Shown here piece after piece: positions 45,728 to 54,611 of a stretch of DNA of 64,000 nucleotides. The translations under genes were made by a program, and so were the position numbers. Location of the stretch: assembly GCF_004151245.1 (NCBI RefSeq), contig NZ_JUIW01000012.1, positions 59,568 through 123,567 of the forward strand. The letters are read 5' to 3'. Source of the DNA: Flavobacterium beibuense (GTDB taxonomy: Bacteria > Bacteroidota > Bacteroidia > Flavobacteriales > Flavobacteriaceae). Position 1 is the first letter of the stretch. Each line of letters opens with the position of its first letter. The notes below the pieces were generated by a model, which saw only the letters and a program-made list of their open reading frames with translations, ran no database searches and was not told where the DNA came from.

Positions 45728-47053
45728 TTACTCTCCGTACATTTCCTTAATAAAGTCCTGATAAGTAACTTCTTTCTCTTTTGCTTTAACATTTTCTTTG
45801 AAAAGGTTAAGCATTTTTTCGCTCATTACCTGCTCAGATAATCTCTTAACTTCGTCTTTGTTAGAAAGAACTCTTGAAACAATATTATCAACATCAGCAT
45901 CAGTTGGGTTCATCTGACCGAATTGTGCCATTTGTTTTTTAATAACATCTGAAGTATAAGCCTTAAGATCGTCAAAAGTTATCTGTAGGTTGTTCTCAGT
46001 AATAACTTTACCTTCAATCAACTGGTAACGTAAACCTTTTTCAGATTTAGCATACTCTTCTTCAGCCTGCTCTGCAGTTAGCGGGTTCTCACCTACAGTC
46101 TGTATCCATTTTTTAAGGAACTCAGCCGGAAGATCGAACTTAGTGTTCTCGATTAAGAACTCAGTTACATCGTTAAGGAATTTCTGGTCTGCCTGAGTAG
46201 CAAATTGCTGCTCTGCATCTTCCTTAATTTTCTCTTTTAGCTGCTCTACAGAAGTTACAACACCTTCACCAAACAGTTTATCAAAAAGCTCCTGGTTAAG
46301 CTCAGCTTTTTCAGAAGTATTAATTTCTTCAATCGTAAAATCTACATCAACTTCAAGACCGTGTACATCATCATGACTTACTTTAAGGTAATCCATAAGT
46401 TTGTGATCGTCATCAAAAAGGTTTTTAGTAGAAACCGTTACAACATCACCAACTTTTTTACCGATAAATTTCTTTCCGACAGTTTTAGTTTTGAAGATAG
46501 AAGGAGTAATAGTTACTGTATTGTTGATACCTTTTTCCTCGTTTGTAAACGTACCGCGGATATCATCACCTTCTTCAGATTTTTCTTTAGAAACAAGCTT
46601 ACCGTATTGTTTTTGAATACGCTCAAGCTGCTCTTCAAGCATAACATCGTCTGCCTTGATTATATATTTTACAAGTTTGTTTTTTGCAGCAAGGTCTATT
46701 TTGAATTCAGGAGCAAGACCAAGTTCAAATTCAAAAGCATAATCATCAGCATCCCAGTTGAAATCTTCAGTCAATTTAGGAAGCGGATTACCTAATATAT
46801 CCAGTTTCTCCTCAACAAGGTAATCGTTAAGTGAAGACTGAAGTAATTTGTTTACCTCATCTACAAGAATGGCTTTACCATATTGTTTTTGTATCAGGCT
46901 CATTGGAACAGCACCTTTCCTGAATCCGGGAATGCTTGCATTTTTCCTGTAATCCTGTAGAACTTTATCTACCTTTGGTTTGTAGTCCTCTTTTGTAATA
47001 GCTACTGTTACAACAGCATTTAATGCATCTACCTGCTCTCTTGTAATATTCAT
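45728..47053 (-). CDS. tig: Trigger factor
   Basis: This 441-residue ribosome-bound chaperone holds nascent chains. The N-terminal ribosome-binding domain contains the signature GFRKGAVPMSLIQKQYGK (about residues 43-60), followed by the FKBP-like domain and a helical C-terminal domain with arms. Bacteroidetes trigger factors typically have a diverged PPIase part, as here. It is upstream of clpP and clpX in the usual tig-clpP-clpX order, with a terminator after tig, so uncoupling is partial. A -7 element lies at 47092-47099. Confidence 0.95.
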   Translation of the reverse strand: MNITREQVDALNAVVTVAITKEDYKPKVDKVLQDYRKNASIPGFRKGAVPMSLIQKQYGKAILVDEVNKLLQSSLNDYLVEEKLDILGNPLPKLTEDFNWDADDYAFEFELGLAPEFKIDLAAKNKLVKYIIKADDVMLEEQLERIQKQYGKLVSKEKSEEGDDIRGTFTNEEKGINNTVTITPSIFKTKTVGKKFIGKKVGDVVTVSTKNLFDDDHKLMDYLKVSHDDVHGLEVDVDFTIEEINTSEKAELNQELFDKLFGEGVVTSVEQLKEKIKEDAEQQFATQADQKFLNDVTEFLIENTKFDLPAEFLKKWIQTVGENPLTAEQAEEEYAKSEKGLRYQLIEGKVITENNLQITFDDLKAYTSDVIKKQMAQFGQMNPTDADVDNIVSRVLSNKDEVKRLSEQVMSEKMLNLFKENVKAKEKEVTYQDFIKEMYGE

Positions 47054-47091
47054 TATCTAAATTATTTTAAAAACCATAAAATTATGGGTTG

Positions 47092-47099
47092 CAAAAATA
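47092..47099 (-). promoter_or_regulatory. -7 promoter element for trigger factor
   Basis: The minus strand reads TATTTTTG, 39 bases before the tig ATG. Confidence 0.5.
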
Positions 47100-47175
47100 T
47101 ACTTTTTTTACAACCCATACAAGTTTTTAAAATATTGTATTTCAACACCCTTAAAAAGAATACTGCTGCTTATTT

Positions 47176-47523
47176 TCAGGAAGCCTCTTTTTCTGAAAGC
47201 CTGGATACCAGCGACTGGCAAAATGATAATATAAGACTAAAAAGCAGGGCGTGCCAAAAGCCATCTACATAAAAACCGGGAACCAGTTCTACACAAAGTA
47301 AAATGATAACAGCATTTATAACCAGCAAAAACAACCCTAAAGTAAAGATTGTTGCGGGAAGCGTAAATAAAACCAAAAGCGGTTTTACAAAAATATTAAG
47401 CAACCCTAACACCAAAGCCACCAGTAATGCCGATCCCCAACCGTCTACCCTAACACCCGGAAGCAGGTGTGACAACAACAAAACAAAAACAGTGGTAAAG
47501 AAAATGTTTATAAGTGTTCTCAT
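47176..47523 (-). CDS. Small four-helix membrane protein, phage-holin-like family
   Basis: This 115-residue protein has four hydrophobic segments (about residues 4-22, 30-48, 52-75, 85-105) with the family motif LLVALVLGLLNIFVKPLLVLFTLPATIFTLGLFLLVINA. The family is named after a resemblance to phage holin but is chromosomal in most Bacteroidetes and proteobacteria. Function unknown. The start ATG at 47523 follows the conserved MRTLINIFF pattern. It is a single gene on the minus strand just upstream of tig. Confidence 0.78.
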   Translation of the reverse strand: MRTLINIFFTTVFVLLLSHLLPGVRVDGWGSALLVALVLGLLNIFVKPLLVLFTLPATIFTLGLFLLVINAVIILLCVELVPGFYVDGFWHALLFSLILSFCQSLVSRLSEKEAS

Positions 47524-47555
47524 GTTAAAAAAGTTTATTGCTGACATAAATATAA

Positions 47556-47585
47556 AAAAAGCACCGCTAAAATGCGGTGCTTTTA
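47556..47585 (-). terminator. Terminator after the GDSL lipoprotein gene
   Basis: On the minus strand GCACCGC (47580-47574) and GCGGTGC (47567-47561) form a 7-bp stem, followed by T7. Confidence 0.85.
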
Positions 47586-47608
47586 AGAAAATGTTATCGC
47601 TAACCTAA

Positions 47609-49180
47609 CTAGTTTGTTGGCAATACAGTAGCCCCGGGATAATAACCAGGAACTAGACGAGGAATGTTAGCATTATAATGTTGGTTAATAACCTTAATTA
47701 TCTCATTTGCAACAAGTGCATAACCTCTTGCATTAGGATGCACCCCATCAAGAGAGAAAACAGTGGTATTTAAAGCAGATGTACTAAAATAATCTGCTGT
47801 ATAAATCTGACCATCTTCTATTCTTAAACCACTTACAAGCTGGTTAAGAATTGCATTCATATCTGCCACAGCAAGACCTTTAGAAGCTGCAATAGCTTTG
47901 ATAGTCTGGTTATAACTTAAAGTAGCAGTATTAACCATTTGTATTTCAGCTTCAGTAAGCACATGATTATCCTGTAATGGGTAAGTAACTCCAAATTTAT
48001 CAAAAGGAGCCGGTATACCTGCGGGAGCAGTACCTATAACACTTCTTGTTGTAAGCAATATAAGATCGTTTGCTGTTGCCTGTCTTGCCTGTCCAAAAGT
48101 TTGCCCTAAGAAGGCTGCATAAGGAGCAAATTGAGGAATAGTTCCGGCTGCCGCAGTAATCTGAGCACTGAAATTAGTTGCTGCTTCGTCCTTAATTAAA
48201 AGCGGATTTGTATCTAAAACAGATAAAGGATTAATCCTGTTCGGTTGACCAAGAGCTGTAAACACCTGATCTAAAAACGCATATATAGTACCATTAAGTT
48301 CGCTCATAGCTGCAGCACCAGCCTGACTGTTACCCCCACCTAAAACACTTGTAGTTAAAGGATTGTAAGGCACCGTAGTAAAAAACGGAATTGACGTTAC
48401 ATTAGGAACTGTGGCTACGACACCTTTTGCACCACCAATTGTAAGCATATCTGTAATTCCCGAATACACACTGGCAAATACGTTAGGATCTGTAATATCG
48501 TTTGAACCATAAGTTGACGGATCAAAGTTACCGGTCTGATCTACACCAACACCTCCTGAAGTTGCAAAGGCAAGTACATCGTTACTACCTATCCAGTTAG
48601 TAAAGAAAGTTGGATTTTTAGACATTGCATCAGCCATTACTGTAGTAGATGGCGAAGTTGCATGACGTACAAAATAAGGATTTGCCTGTCCTAACGCAAC
48701 ACCTGCAAGATTACCGTATCCCGGTGCCAATAAGTGAAATGATTTTGCTCCCGGCACACCCATATTATTATAGGCTGTAGCCTGAAGGCTGCTCACCTCA
48801 ATAGTACAGGCAGCAGCAAGAGGCTCAGGGCCACCGGCAGTAGCATCAATAATAAGCCTTGTTGCAGCTATTTGATTACCACCAAGTAAAAGACCTCCCG
48901 CATTGTTAATATCATCCTCATAAGATGGTTGTGTAAAAGCACCTCCACCCACTACAGCAAACTGCTGCGATAACAGGTTAGGAAAAGAATAAGACTGGCT
49001 CACTCTTGAAACAGTACCATCCATATAACCTGCAGTTAAAGAGTTACCTATTGCCACATAAGATGTAAAATCTGCATCTCCGGCACTGTAACTACTATTG
49101 CTTACCTCATTATCGAATTCAGGTTCACAGGCAATAAGGCCCGCAGCAAGCAATGATAAGTATATAAATTTATTTTTCAT
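47609..49180 (-). CDS. SGNH/GDSL-type hydrolase lipoprotein
   Basis: This 523-residue lipoprotein has the lipobox GLIAC with C18, followed by acidic CEPEFDNEV. The hydrolase begins with the nucleophile S47 in VAIGNSLTAGYMDG (GDSL-like block I). The oxyanion Asn sits in NWIGSNDVLAFA, and D478/H481 in SLDGVHPNARGYALVANE complete the SGNH set. The middle is long, unlike short esterases. It is probably an outer-membrane lipase or acyl-hydrolase. It is 11 bases downstream of a FadL-family porin gene and cotranscribed with it, suggesting that it releases fatty acids that the porin then takes up. Confidence 0.9.
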   Translation of the reverse strand: MKNKFIYLSLLAAGLIACEPEFDNEVSNSSYSAGDADFTSYVAIGNSLTAGYMDGTVSRVSQSYSFPNLLSQQFAVVGGGAFTQPSYEDDINNAGGLLLGGNQIAATRLIIDATAGGPEPLAAACTIEVSSLQATAYNNMGVPGAKSFHLLAPGYGNLAGVALGQANPYFVRHATSPSTTVMADAMSKNPTFFTNWIGSNDVLAFATSGGVGVDQTGNFDPSTYGSNDITDPNVFASVYSGITDMLTIGGAKGVVATVPNVTSIPFFTTVPYNPLTTSVLGGGNSQAGAAAMSELNGTIYAFLDQVFTALGQPNRINPLSVLDTNPLLIKDEAATNFSAQITAAAGTIPQFAPYAAFLGQTFGQARQATANDLILLTTRSVIGTAPAGIPAPFDKFGVTYPLQDNHVLTEAEIQMVNTATLSYNQTIKAIAASKGLAVADMNAILNQLVSGLRIEDGQIYTADYFSTSALNTTVFSLDGVHPNARGYALVANEIIKVINQHYNANIPRLVPGYYPGATVLPTN

Positions 49181-49191
49181 GTCAATTTTTA

Positions 49192-50436
49192 TTAGAAACT
49201 ATAACTTAAACCTATACCCGGAGAAAACACAACGCTTTTATAAGTACCTCCAAATGAAGTATACTGTCCGTCTTCCTGGTAATAATCATATGAATTATCA
49301 ACCTCATCAAAGTGTAGGAACAGGAATGAGAAGTCTACACCCAGTTTAGGGTTTATCTTATATGTTAAACCACCTGTATATCCCATAGAATCATTTCTTG
49401 GTGTTTCAGGAGCAAAGTAACCATCCTGAACCGGACTCTCGTCAAAGTACCAGCCTGCACGGAAAGAGAACTTATCGTTAGCAATATACTGCGCACCTAC
49501 CCTGTAAGTGTTTGAATCCTGATAATTTCTTGGGTTAACTGATGTAGGTGCACTGTTATGGAAATCAACCACCAGAGATTTATATACATCCCAGAAAGCC
49601 CTGTTATAATCAAAAGCAAAAAGAAGCTTATCATTTACCTTATAAGAAAAACCTACAGTAAGCTCTGCAGGAAGAGGAAGATCTGCATCAAAAGTAGTAT
49701 TAGTTAAAGTAGTGGAAAGAAATGCAGGAACATCGTGGAAAGTAGCATCACCATCGCGAGCTTCCATTATAATTTCTGAACGATAATTAGCGCCAATTGT
49801 AAGGTTTTCAACCGGCTTTAAAGTAAATCCTGCTGTCCATCCCCATGCATTTACACCGCTTGCATCTATAGTCACATCAGTTCTGTTACCGTTTTCATCT
49901 GTAAGGCTTCTGCTAACGTTTCTGTTAAAGTTAACACTACCCGTTACAAATATAGGACCACCGCCTACACTAAAATAATCGTTTACTTTTAATGATACAG
50001 ACGGCTGAATGTAAATAGCCTGAAGATCTATATTATTAACCAGGTGAGAACCCTGCCAATCCTGATCCCACTCAACAGCACTACCATAAGGTGAATAAAC
50101 CGCTAAACCTACCGAAAGCCAGTCGGTAGCTCTATAAGAAACATACGCATTAAACGGTGTACCAAAATTCTCTGTAGAATTCATCCAGTTATTTTCCCTG
50201 TTCTGGAACTTTGTTCTGGCAAAAAGGGCATTACCCCCTATAGATGCATTAAAACGGTCTCCCAGGAATGCCATACCCGAAGGGTTAAAAAACAAAACCT
50301 CGGCACTGTTTATAACAGCCACACCGGTATGCCCCATAGCCAGCTGTTTCTGCCCCTGAAGACTAACCCTGTAACCACCTGCAAAAGCAGTGGTAGCTGT
50401 TAAAGCCATTAGGGTTAAAGATAATAGTTTTCTCAT
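49192..50436 (-). CDS. OmpP1/FadL-family outer-membrane transport protein
   Basis: This 414-residue protein has a signal peptide (MRKLLSLTLMALTATTAFAGG). The beta barrel starts with a hatch-like N terminus GYRVSLQGQKQLAMGHTGVAV, as in FadL/TodX, which transport long-chain fatty acids and other hydrophobic molecules. The barrel strand pattern (for example YVSYRATDWLSVGLAVYSP, SVGGGPIFVTGSVNF, SFRAGWYFDESP) and the terminal aromatic FSPGIGLSYSF are typical. It precedes the GDSL lipoprotein gene by 11 bases, so the two form an operon. A promoter element lies at 50480-50487. Confidence 0.92.
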   Translation of the reverse strand: MRKLLSLTLMALTATTAFAGGYRVSLQGQKQLAMGHTGVAVINSAEVLFFNPSGMAFLGDRFNASIGGNALFARTKFQNRENNWMNSTENFGTPFNAYVSYRATDWLSVGLAVYSPYGSAVEWDQDWQGSHLVNNIDLQAIYIQPSVSLKVNDYFSVGGGPIFVTGSVNFNRNVSRSLTDENGNRTDVTIDASGVNAWGWTAGFTLKPVENLTIGANYRSEIIMEARDGDATFHDVPAFLSTTLTNTTFDADLPLPAELTVGFSYKVNDKLLFAFDYNRAFWDVYKSLVVDFHNSAPTSVNPRNYQDSNTYRVGAQYIANDKFSFRAGWYFDESPVQDGYFAPETPRNDSMGYTGGLTYKINPKLGVDFSFLFLHFDEVDNSYDYYQEDGQYTSFGGTYKSVVFSPGIGLSYSF

Positions 50437-50750
50437 GGTTAAATAAGTATTAGTTTTTCATATTGTAAATAGCTTATATCAAATTTAGGATATTTTATGA
50501 AAAATACAACGATTGAGATAAAAATATTATGCATTCATAATAATTTATTTTACAAAAAATACATATTTTTTTTGACAATATGATTATTAAAAAATCTATA
50601 TTTTAAATAAATAACATAAAATTAACCAGAATTAACTATTAAGAACTTCGTTAACTAAAGATTAGGACACCATACTATTAACAAAAACATAAAGTAGTTT
50701 AAGAATCATTTAAATCGCTGTACCTTACCCGTTAAAATCAAATCAGCCTT
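50437..50750. other. AT-rich intergenic region between divergent operons
   Basis: About 314 bases, very AT-rich, with no coding frame or stable hairpin. The minus-strand element at 50480-50487 is the only signal I can place; a promoter for the AsmA-like gene is expected but not evident. Confidence 0.4.
50480..50487 (-). promoter_or_regulatory. -7 promoter element for the FadL/GDSL operon
   Basis: The minus strand reads TAAATTTG (matches TAnnTTTG), 43 bases before the FadL ATG. Confidence 0.45.
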
Positions 50751-52313
50751 ATGTCCCTCTTAAAAAAAATACTCATCGCAACAGGTGTTTTAATACTACT
50801 CCTGATAATAGCCAATTACGGAATAAGCTATTGGATATCCCAAAAGCTTCCTTCCATACTGCAATCGGAAGAAAAAATGCCTTACAACATCAGCTACAGG
50901 GATCTTGACATCGACTTACTGGGCGGGAACCTAACTGTTCTGGATGCTGCCCTATCTCCTAAAGACACTACAGGAATTGCAATAAAAAACGGAGCTTATG
51001 GAAAAATAGACAAAATAAAAGTAGAGAGTTTCAGCCTATGGCAACTACTGGTAAATGACAAAATAAAAGTAGCCCATATAATAATTGAAAAACCGGAGAT
51101 TATACTTTACCCTGAAGAAGAGAAATACAAAGTAAAAAGCAATTTGGTAAAACCCTTTAAGAACACAGTGTTTACCGAAACAATTGAACTGATAAACGGT
51201 AAATTCACATTACTGGACACTACAGATAAAATAAAACTAAGAGCACACAATATTGCACTCAAGCTTAAAAACATAAAAGTAGACAGCACCACTATTAACG
51301 ACAACCTACCGGTAAAATACTCCTCATACCTGTTTAACTGCGACAGCATATATTATCAGGCAGGGAGCCAATACCATATTACGACTGAAAAAATAACATT
51401 AAGCGACACCTCTGCTATTGTAAATAATTTTAAACTGACCCCGGAGCTTAGCCGTATCGCTTTTGCTAAATCCATACCTAAAGAAAAAGACCAATACCGA
51501 ATAGCGGTAGAAAAAATACATGTCCCGAATTCTGTTTGGGGATTTGTAAACGACACTCTTTTTGTCCATTCTCCTGAAATAAACCTCAATAAGGTAAATG
51601 CGGTAATCTACAGGCCAAAAATGCCTGCCGATGATCTTAGCACCAAAAAACTGTATAGCCAGATGTTAAGGGAACTGAATTTTGACTTAAAGATTGACAA
51701 AATAAACCTGAAAGACTCCTATCTTGAATATCAGGAACAGCAAAGCTACGACAGGGAACCGGCAAAGGTGTCCTTCTCAAATTTTAATGCTACGGTAGCC
51801 AACATATACAGCCCATTGCATAAAGAAGAGTTCCCTACTACCTCACTGGATGTAAGCTGCCTGTTTATGAAATCGTCACCATTAAATGTACACTGGACGT
51901 TTAATATCCCGGACCAAAGCGACTCCTTTACCATAAAAGGACATTTGCAAAACGTAAACAGCAGTACGATAGACCCGGTAGCAAAGCCTCTTATGAACCT
52001 CACTACTCAAGGTGACCTTGAACAGATTTACTTTACTTTTAACGGCAACAGGGAAACATCTAATGGTGCTTTTGCTATAAGGTACAATAATCTAAAGGTA
52101 AAACTTTACAAAAAAGACGGCAAGAAGGAAAACAAGCTTATGTCGGCAGTTGGAAACCTCTTAGCTAAAAACGATAGTGACGGTGACTTAAAACAGGCCG
52201 ATGTTAGTGTAGAAAGAGTAAAAAGTAAGTCGGTATTTAACTTTTTATGGCGCTTTTTACAGGAAGGACTCAAAAAAACACTTCTACCTAAAATAATGAC
52301 TAAAAAAGATTAA
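50751..52313 (+). CDS. AsmA-like envelope protein
   Basis: This 520-residue protein has an N-terminal transmembrane helix (about residues 6-24) followed by a large beta-rich region. Visible elements include YNISYRDLDIDLLGGNLTVLDA, KIKVESFSLWQLLVNDKIKVAHIIIEKPEI (the AsmA/DUF748 strand pattern) and FTIKGHLQNVNSSTIDP. AsmA-like proteins are thought to hold lipids across the periplasm. It is distinct from the larger AsmA-like protein at 38299. It ends in a strong terminator. Confidence 0.72.
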   Translation: MSLLKKILIATGVLILLLIIANYGISYWISQKLPSILQSEEKMPYNISYRDLDIDLLGGNLTVLDAALSPKDTTGIAIKNGAYGKIDKIKVESFSLWQLLVNDKIKVAHIIIEKPEIILYPEEEKYKVKSNLVKPFKNTVFTETIELINGKFTLLDTTDKIKLRAHNIALKLKNIKVDSTTINDNLPVKYSSYLFNCDSIYYQAGSQYHITTEKITLSDTSAIVNNFKLTPELSRIAFAKSIPKEKDQYRIAVEKIHVPNSVWGFVNDTLFVHSPEINLNKVNAVIYRPKMPADDLSTKKLYSQMLRELNFDLKIDKINLKDSYLEYQEQQSYDREPAKVSFSNFNATVANIYSPLHKEEFPTTSLDVSCLFMKSSPLNVHWTFNIPDQSDSFTIKGHLQNVNSSTIDPVAKPLMNLTTQGDLEQIYFTFNGNRETSNGAFAIRYNNLKVKLYKKDGKKENKLMSAVGNLLAKNDSDGDLKQADVSVERVKSKSVFNFLWRFLQEGLKKTLLPKIMTKKD

Positions 52314-52316
52314 ATA

Positions 52317-52347
52317 AAAAAGGCTGCTCAGATGAGCAGCCTTTTTT
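52317..52347. terminator. Bidirectional terminator, AsmA-like gene and alpha/beta hydrolase
   Basis: GGCTGCTCA (52322-52330) pairs with TGAGCAGCC (52333-52341) across a 2-base loop, with an A run on the left and T6 on the right. Confidence 0.9.
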
Positions 52348-52349
52348 AT

Positions 52350-53117
52350 TTATGCAGTAAGAAACGCCAATGTCTCTGCTACAAAATCCTTAGGATTTTC
52401 GGCATGCAGCCAGTGGCCTGAATTTTTAATATCTTTTATCATTGCTTTAGGGAAATGATTATGAATGGTTTCAAAATCCTGATCTTTAATATAATCTGAC
52501 TTGTCTCCCCTTAAAAATAAAACCGGCCCATCATAAACACTACCTTCCGGTAATGCAGCACCTATGTTATCTATTTTCTCGGTAAGGACTTTTAAATTAA
52601 ACCTGAAAGCCAGTTGTCCCGATTCTACCCAATAGAGACTTTTCATAAGAAATTGGCGTGTACCAAAGTCTGGGATATAGTGTTGTAATATTTCTTCAAC
52701 ATCACTCCTGCTTGGTTTTACAGAAAAATCTACCGCATTAAGTCCGGCAAGTATGTCCTGATGGTGTGGCCTGTAGTATTTAGGCCCTATATCGGCAACC
52801 ACTAACTTCTCAAGCATTTCAGGATGTGCCATAGCAAAGAACATACTTATCTTCCCTCCCATTGAGTGACCGATTATATCAACCTTTTCAAGATTATGCT
52901 CTTTACAGTAGTCATAAAGATCCTGCACCATTACATCATAATTAAACTCATCTGACTGCAAGCTTCTGCCATGGTTTCTCATATCTAATGCATGAACTTC
53001 AAACCCTCTTTCGGCGTATTGCCCGCCAAGCGTTTTCCAGTTGTCAGACATTCCTAAAAAACCGTGAATTATAAGTAATGGCTTTCCGCTTCCTTCTATT
53101 CTTGAATATAAACTCAT
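52350..53117 (-). CDS. Alpha/beta hydrolase, esterase type (YbfF-like)
   Basis: This 255-residue hydrolase has HGFLGMSDNWKTLG (oxyanion region), nucleophile serine in DIIGHSMGGKISMFFA, the acid in GDKSDYI and histidine in NSGHWLHAENP. The pattern matches the YbfF-like carboxylesterase/thioesterase group rather than a lipase. Substrate unknown. Its start is 2 bases after the pdxJ stop, so the pair is an operon, presumably with transcription from the pdxJ promoter. Confidence 0.88.
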   Translation of the reverse strand: MSLYSRIEGSGKPLLIIHGFLGMSDNWKTLGGQYAERGFEVHALDMRNHGRSLQSDEFNYDVMVQDLYDYCKEHNLEKVDIIGHSMGGKISMFFAMAHPEMLEKLVVADIGPKYYRPHHQDILAGLNAVDFSVKPSRSDVEEILQHYIPDFGTRQFLMKSLYWVESGQLAFRFNLKVLTEKIDNIGAALPEGSVYDGPVLFLRGDKSDYIKDQDFETIHNHFPKAMIKDIKNSGHWLHAENPKDFVAETLAFLTA

Positions 53118-53119
53118 TA

Positions 53120-53833
53120 TTATTTAAGTTTTTGAAGATACATATTCACTACATTCTCTATACCCAGGTAAAGTGATTCAGAAATAAGGGCATGTCCTAT
53201 AGAAACTTCCAGAAGCCCCGGAATGTTATCTTTAAAAAACTTAATATTATCAAGACTAAGGTCATGACCGGCATTTATGCCCAAGCCCAACTCGTTTGCA
53301 AGTTTTGCTGAAGCCACATAAGGTGCAATACCCTCTTCATTCCCTAATCCGTACTCATGAGCAAAAGCTTCAGTATAAAGTTCAATCCTGTCTGTTCCGG
53401 TCTCTTTAGCGCCTTCAATCATATTAAGTACAGGATCAACAAAAATAGAAGTACGGATATCATTTCTTTTAAACTCGGCAATTACTTCCTGTAAAAACGA
53501 CTTATGCTTTATTGTGTCCCAACCCGCATTCGATGTTATGGCATCATCTGCATCAGGAACAAGGGTAACCTGTGTAGGTTTTACCTCAAGCACTAAATCC
53601 ATAAATTTCTTTATAGGATTACCCTCAATATTATACTCTGTATAAACAACAGGAACCAAATCCCTTGCATCCTTATAACGAATATGTCTTTCATCAGGCC
53701 TTGGATGAATAGTAACCCCCTGTGCTCCAAATTTCTGAACATCGGCAGCAACTTTAAGCAAATCAGGCACATTACCGCCTCTTGAGTTCCTTAACGTTGC
53801 AATTTTGTTTATATTTACACTAAGTTTTGTCAT
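53120..53833 (-). CDS. pdxJ: Pyridoxine 5'-phosphate synthase
   Basis: This 237-residue TIM-barrel enzyme condenses 1-deoxyxylulose 5-phosphate with aminoacetone phosphate to give pyridoxine 5'-phosphate. Signatures are LSVNINKIATLRNSRGG at the N terminus, GVTIHPRPDERHIRYKDARDL, VTLVPD and GLGINAGHDLSLDN, with LLEVSIGHALISES near the end. The start ATG is at 53833; the longer frame upstream would extend into the promoter. A -7 element lies at 53861-53868. The downstream hydrolase follows at once. Confidence 0.96.
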   Translation of the reverse strand: MTKLSVNINKIATLRNSRGGNVPDLLKVAADVQKFGAQGVTIHPRPDERHIRYKDARDLVPVVYTEYNIEGNPIKKFMDLVLEVKPTQVTLVPDADDAITSNAGWDTIKHKSFLQEVIAEFKRNDIRTSIFVDPVLNMIEGAKETGTDRIELYTEAFAHEYGLGNEEGIAPYVASAKLANELGLGINAGHDLSLDNIKFFKDNIPGLLEVSIGHALISESLYLGIENVVNMYLQKLK

Positions 53834-53860
53834 TTTGTCCCTGTTTATTTGAATTTTACA

Positions 53861-53868
53861 CAAAAATA
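53861..53868 (-). promoter_or_regulatory. -7 promoter element for the pdxJ operon
   Basis: The minus strand reads TATTTTTG, 28 bases before the ATG. Confidence 0.5.
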
Positions 53869-53895
53869 CAAAGTAAAATTAAGGTAGAATATTCT

Positions 53896-53903
53896 TATTT
53901 TTG
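53896..53903 (+). promoter_or_regulatory. -7 promoter element for the CBS-domain gene
   Basis: TATTTTTG, 35 bases before the ATG at 53938. It sits back to back with the pdxJ element, so the two transcripts start about 35 bases apart. Confidence 0.45.
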
Positions 53904-53937
53904 ATTATTTTGCACTAGTAACTGATACTTCCCCAAC

Positions 53938-54597
53938 ATGATTGATATAACTGATTTTATCAACAACAAAATAAAACCCCTTAACACGACCGAATCTGTA
54001 GCAGATGCGCAGGATCTTTTTGCCGAATATCCATTTTCACATTTTCCCGTACTGGAAAACAATGTATATATAGGCTGTGCCGGCAGCGAAGACATCGACC
54101 TGATGGAGATAGACAAGACCATGAACGACATGCGCTATACTTTTGACAGGTTTTTTGTTAGGGATACAACAATATGGCTTGACGTACTTGAAGTATTTGC
54201 CAAAAACGAAACCAACATAATGCCCGTTTTGGATAGCGAGAATAAATACTTGGGCTATTATGAAATTACAGATATTATTCAGTTTTTCCATCAAACCCCT
54301 TTCCTTAAGGAAGACGGAGGCATACTTGTAGTGGAAAAAGGTGTTGCCGATTACACCATGAGCGAAGTTGCCCAGATAGTGGAAAGCAACAACGGCAGGC
54401 TTTTGGGATCATTCATCTCTGAAGCAAACCTTGAAAAAGTACAGATTACATTAAAAATAAGCCTTGGCGGGCTAAGCGAAATAATCCAGACATTCAGGAG
54501 ATATAATTATGAAATTATTTCTGAACATCAGGAAGACGCCTATCTTAATACATTAAAAGACCGTTCTGATTACCTGGACAAATACCTGAACATATAA
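53938..54597 (+). CDS. CBS-domain protein
   Basis: This 219-residue cytoplasmic protein has a CBS-domain pair in the first 125 residues (SVADAQDLFAEYPFSHFPVLEN and VLEVFAKNETNIMPVLDSENKYLGYYEITD), which bind adenine nucleotides in other proteins. The C-terminal third (GGILVVEKGVADYTMSEVAQIVESNNGRLLGSF) looks like an ACT-like domain of the kind seen after CBS domains in acetoin-utilisation-like proteins. It lies 14 bases before nadK in the same direction, so an operon is likely and regulation by nucleotide level is plausible. Not proven. Confidence 0.8.
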   Translation: MIDITDFINNKIKPLNTTESVADAQDLFAEYPFSHFPVLENNVYIGCAGSEDIDLMEIDKTMNDMRYTFDRFFVRDTTIWLDVLEVFAKNETNIMPVLDSENKYLGYYEITDIIQFFHQTPFLKEDGGILVVEKGVADYTMSEVAQIVESNNGRLLGSFISEANLEKVQITLKISLGGLSEIIQTFRRYNYEIISEHQEDAYLNTLKDRSDYLDKYLNI

Positions 54598-54611
54598 TAA
54601 GCGTGAAGAAT

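Noticed and set aside
47176..47523. Prophage remnant suggested by the holin-like protein
   Set aside because: The family name is historical; it is a chromosomal membrane protein here, with no lysis, capsid or integrase genes around it.
50437..50750. Possible small gene or riboswitch in the AT-rich gap
   Set aside because: No start/stop frame of useful length with conserved features and no stable stem; only low-complexity AT sequence.
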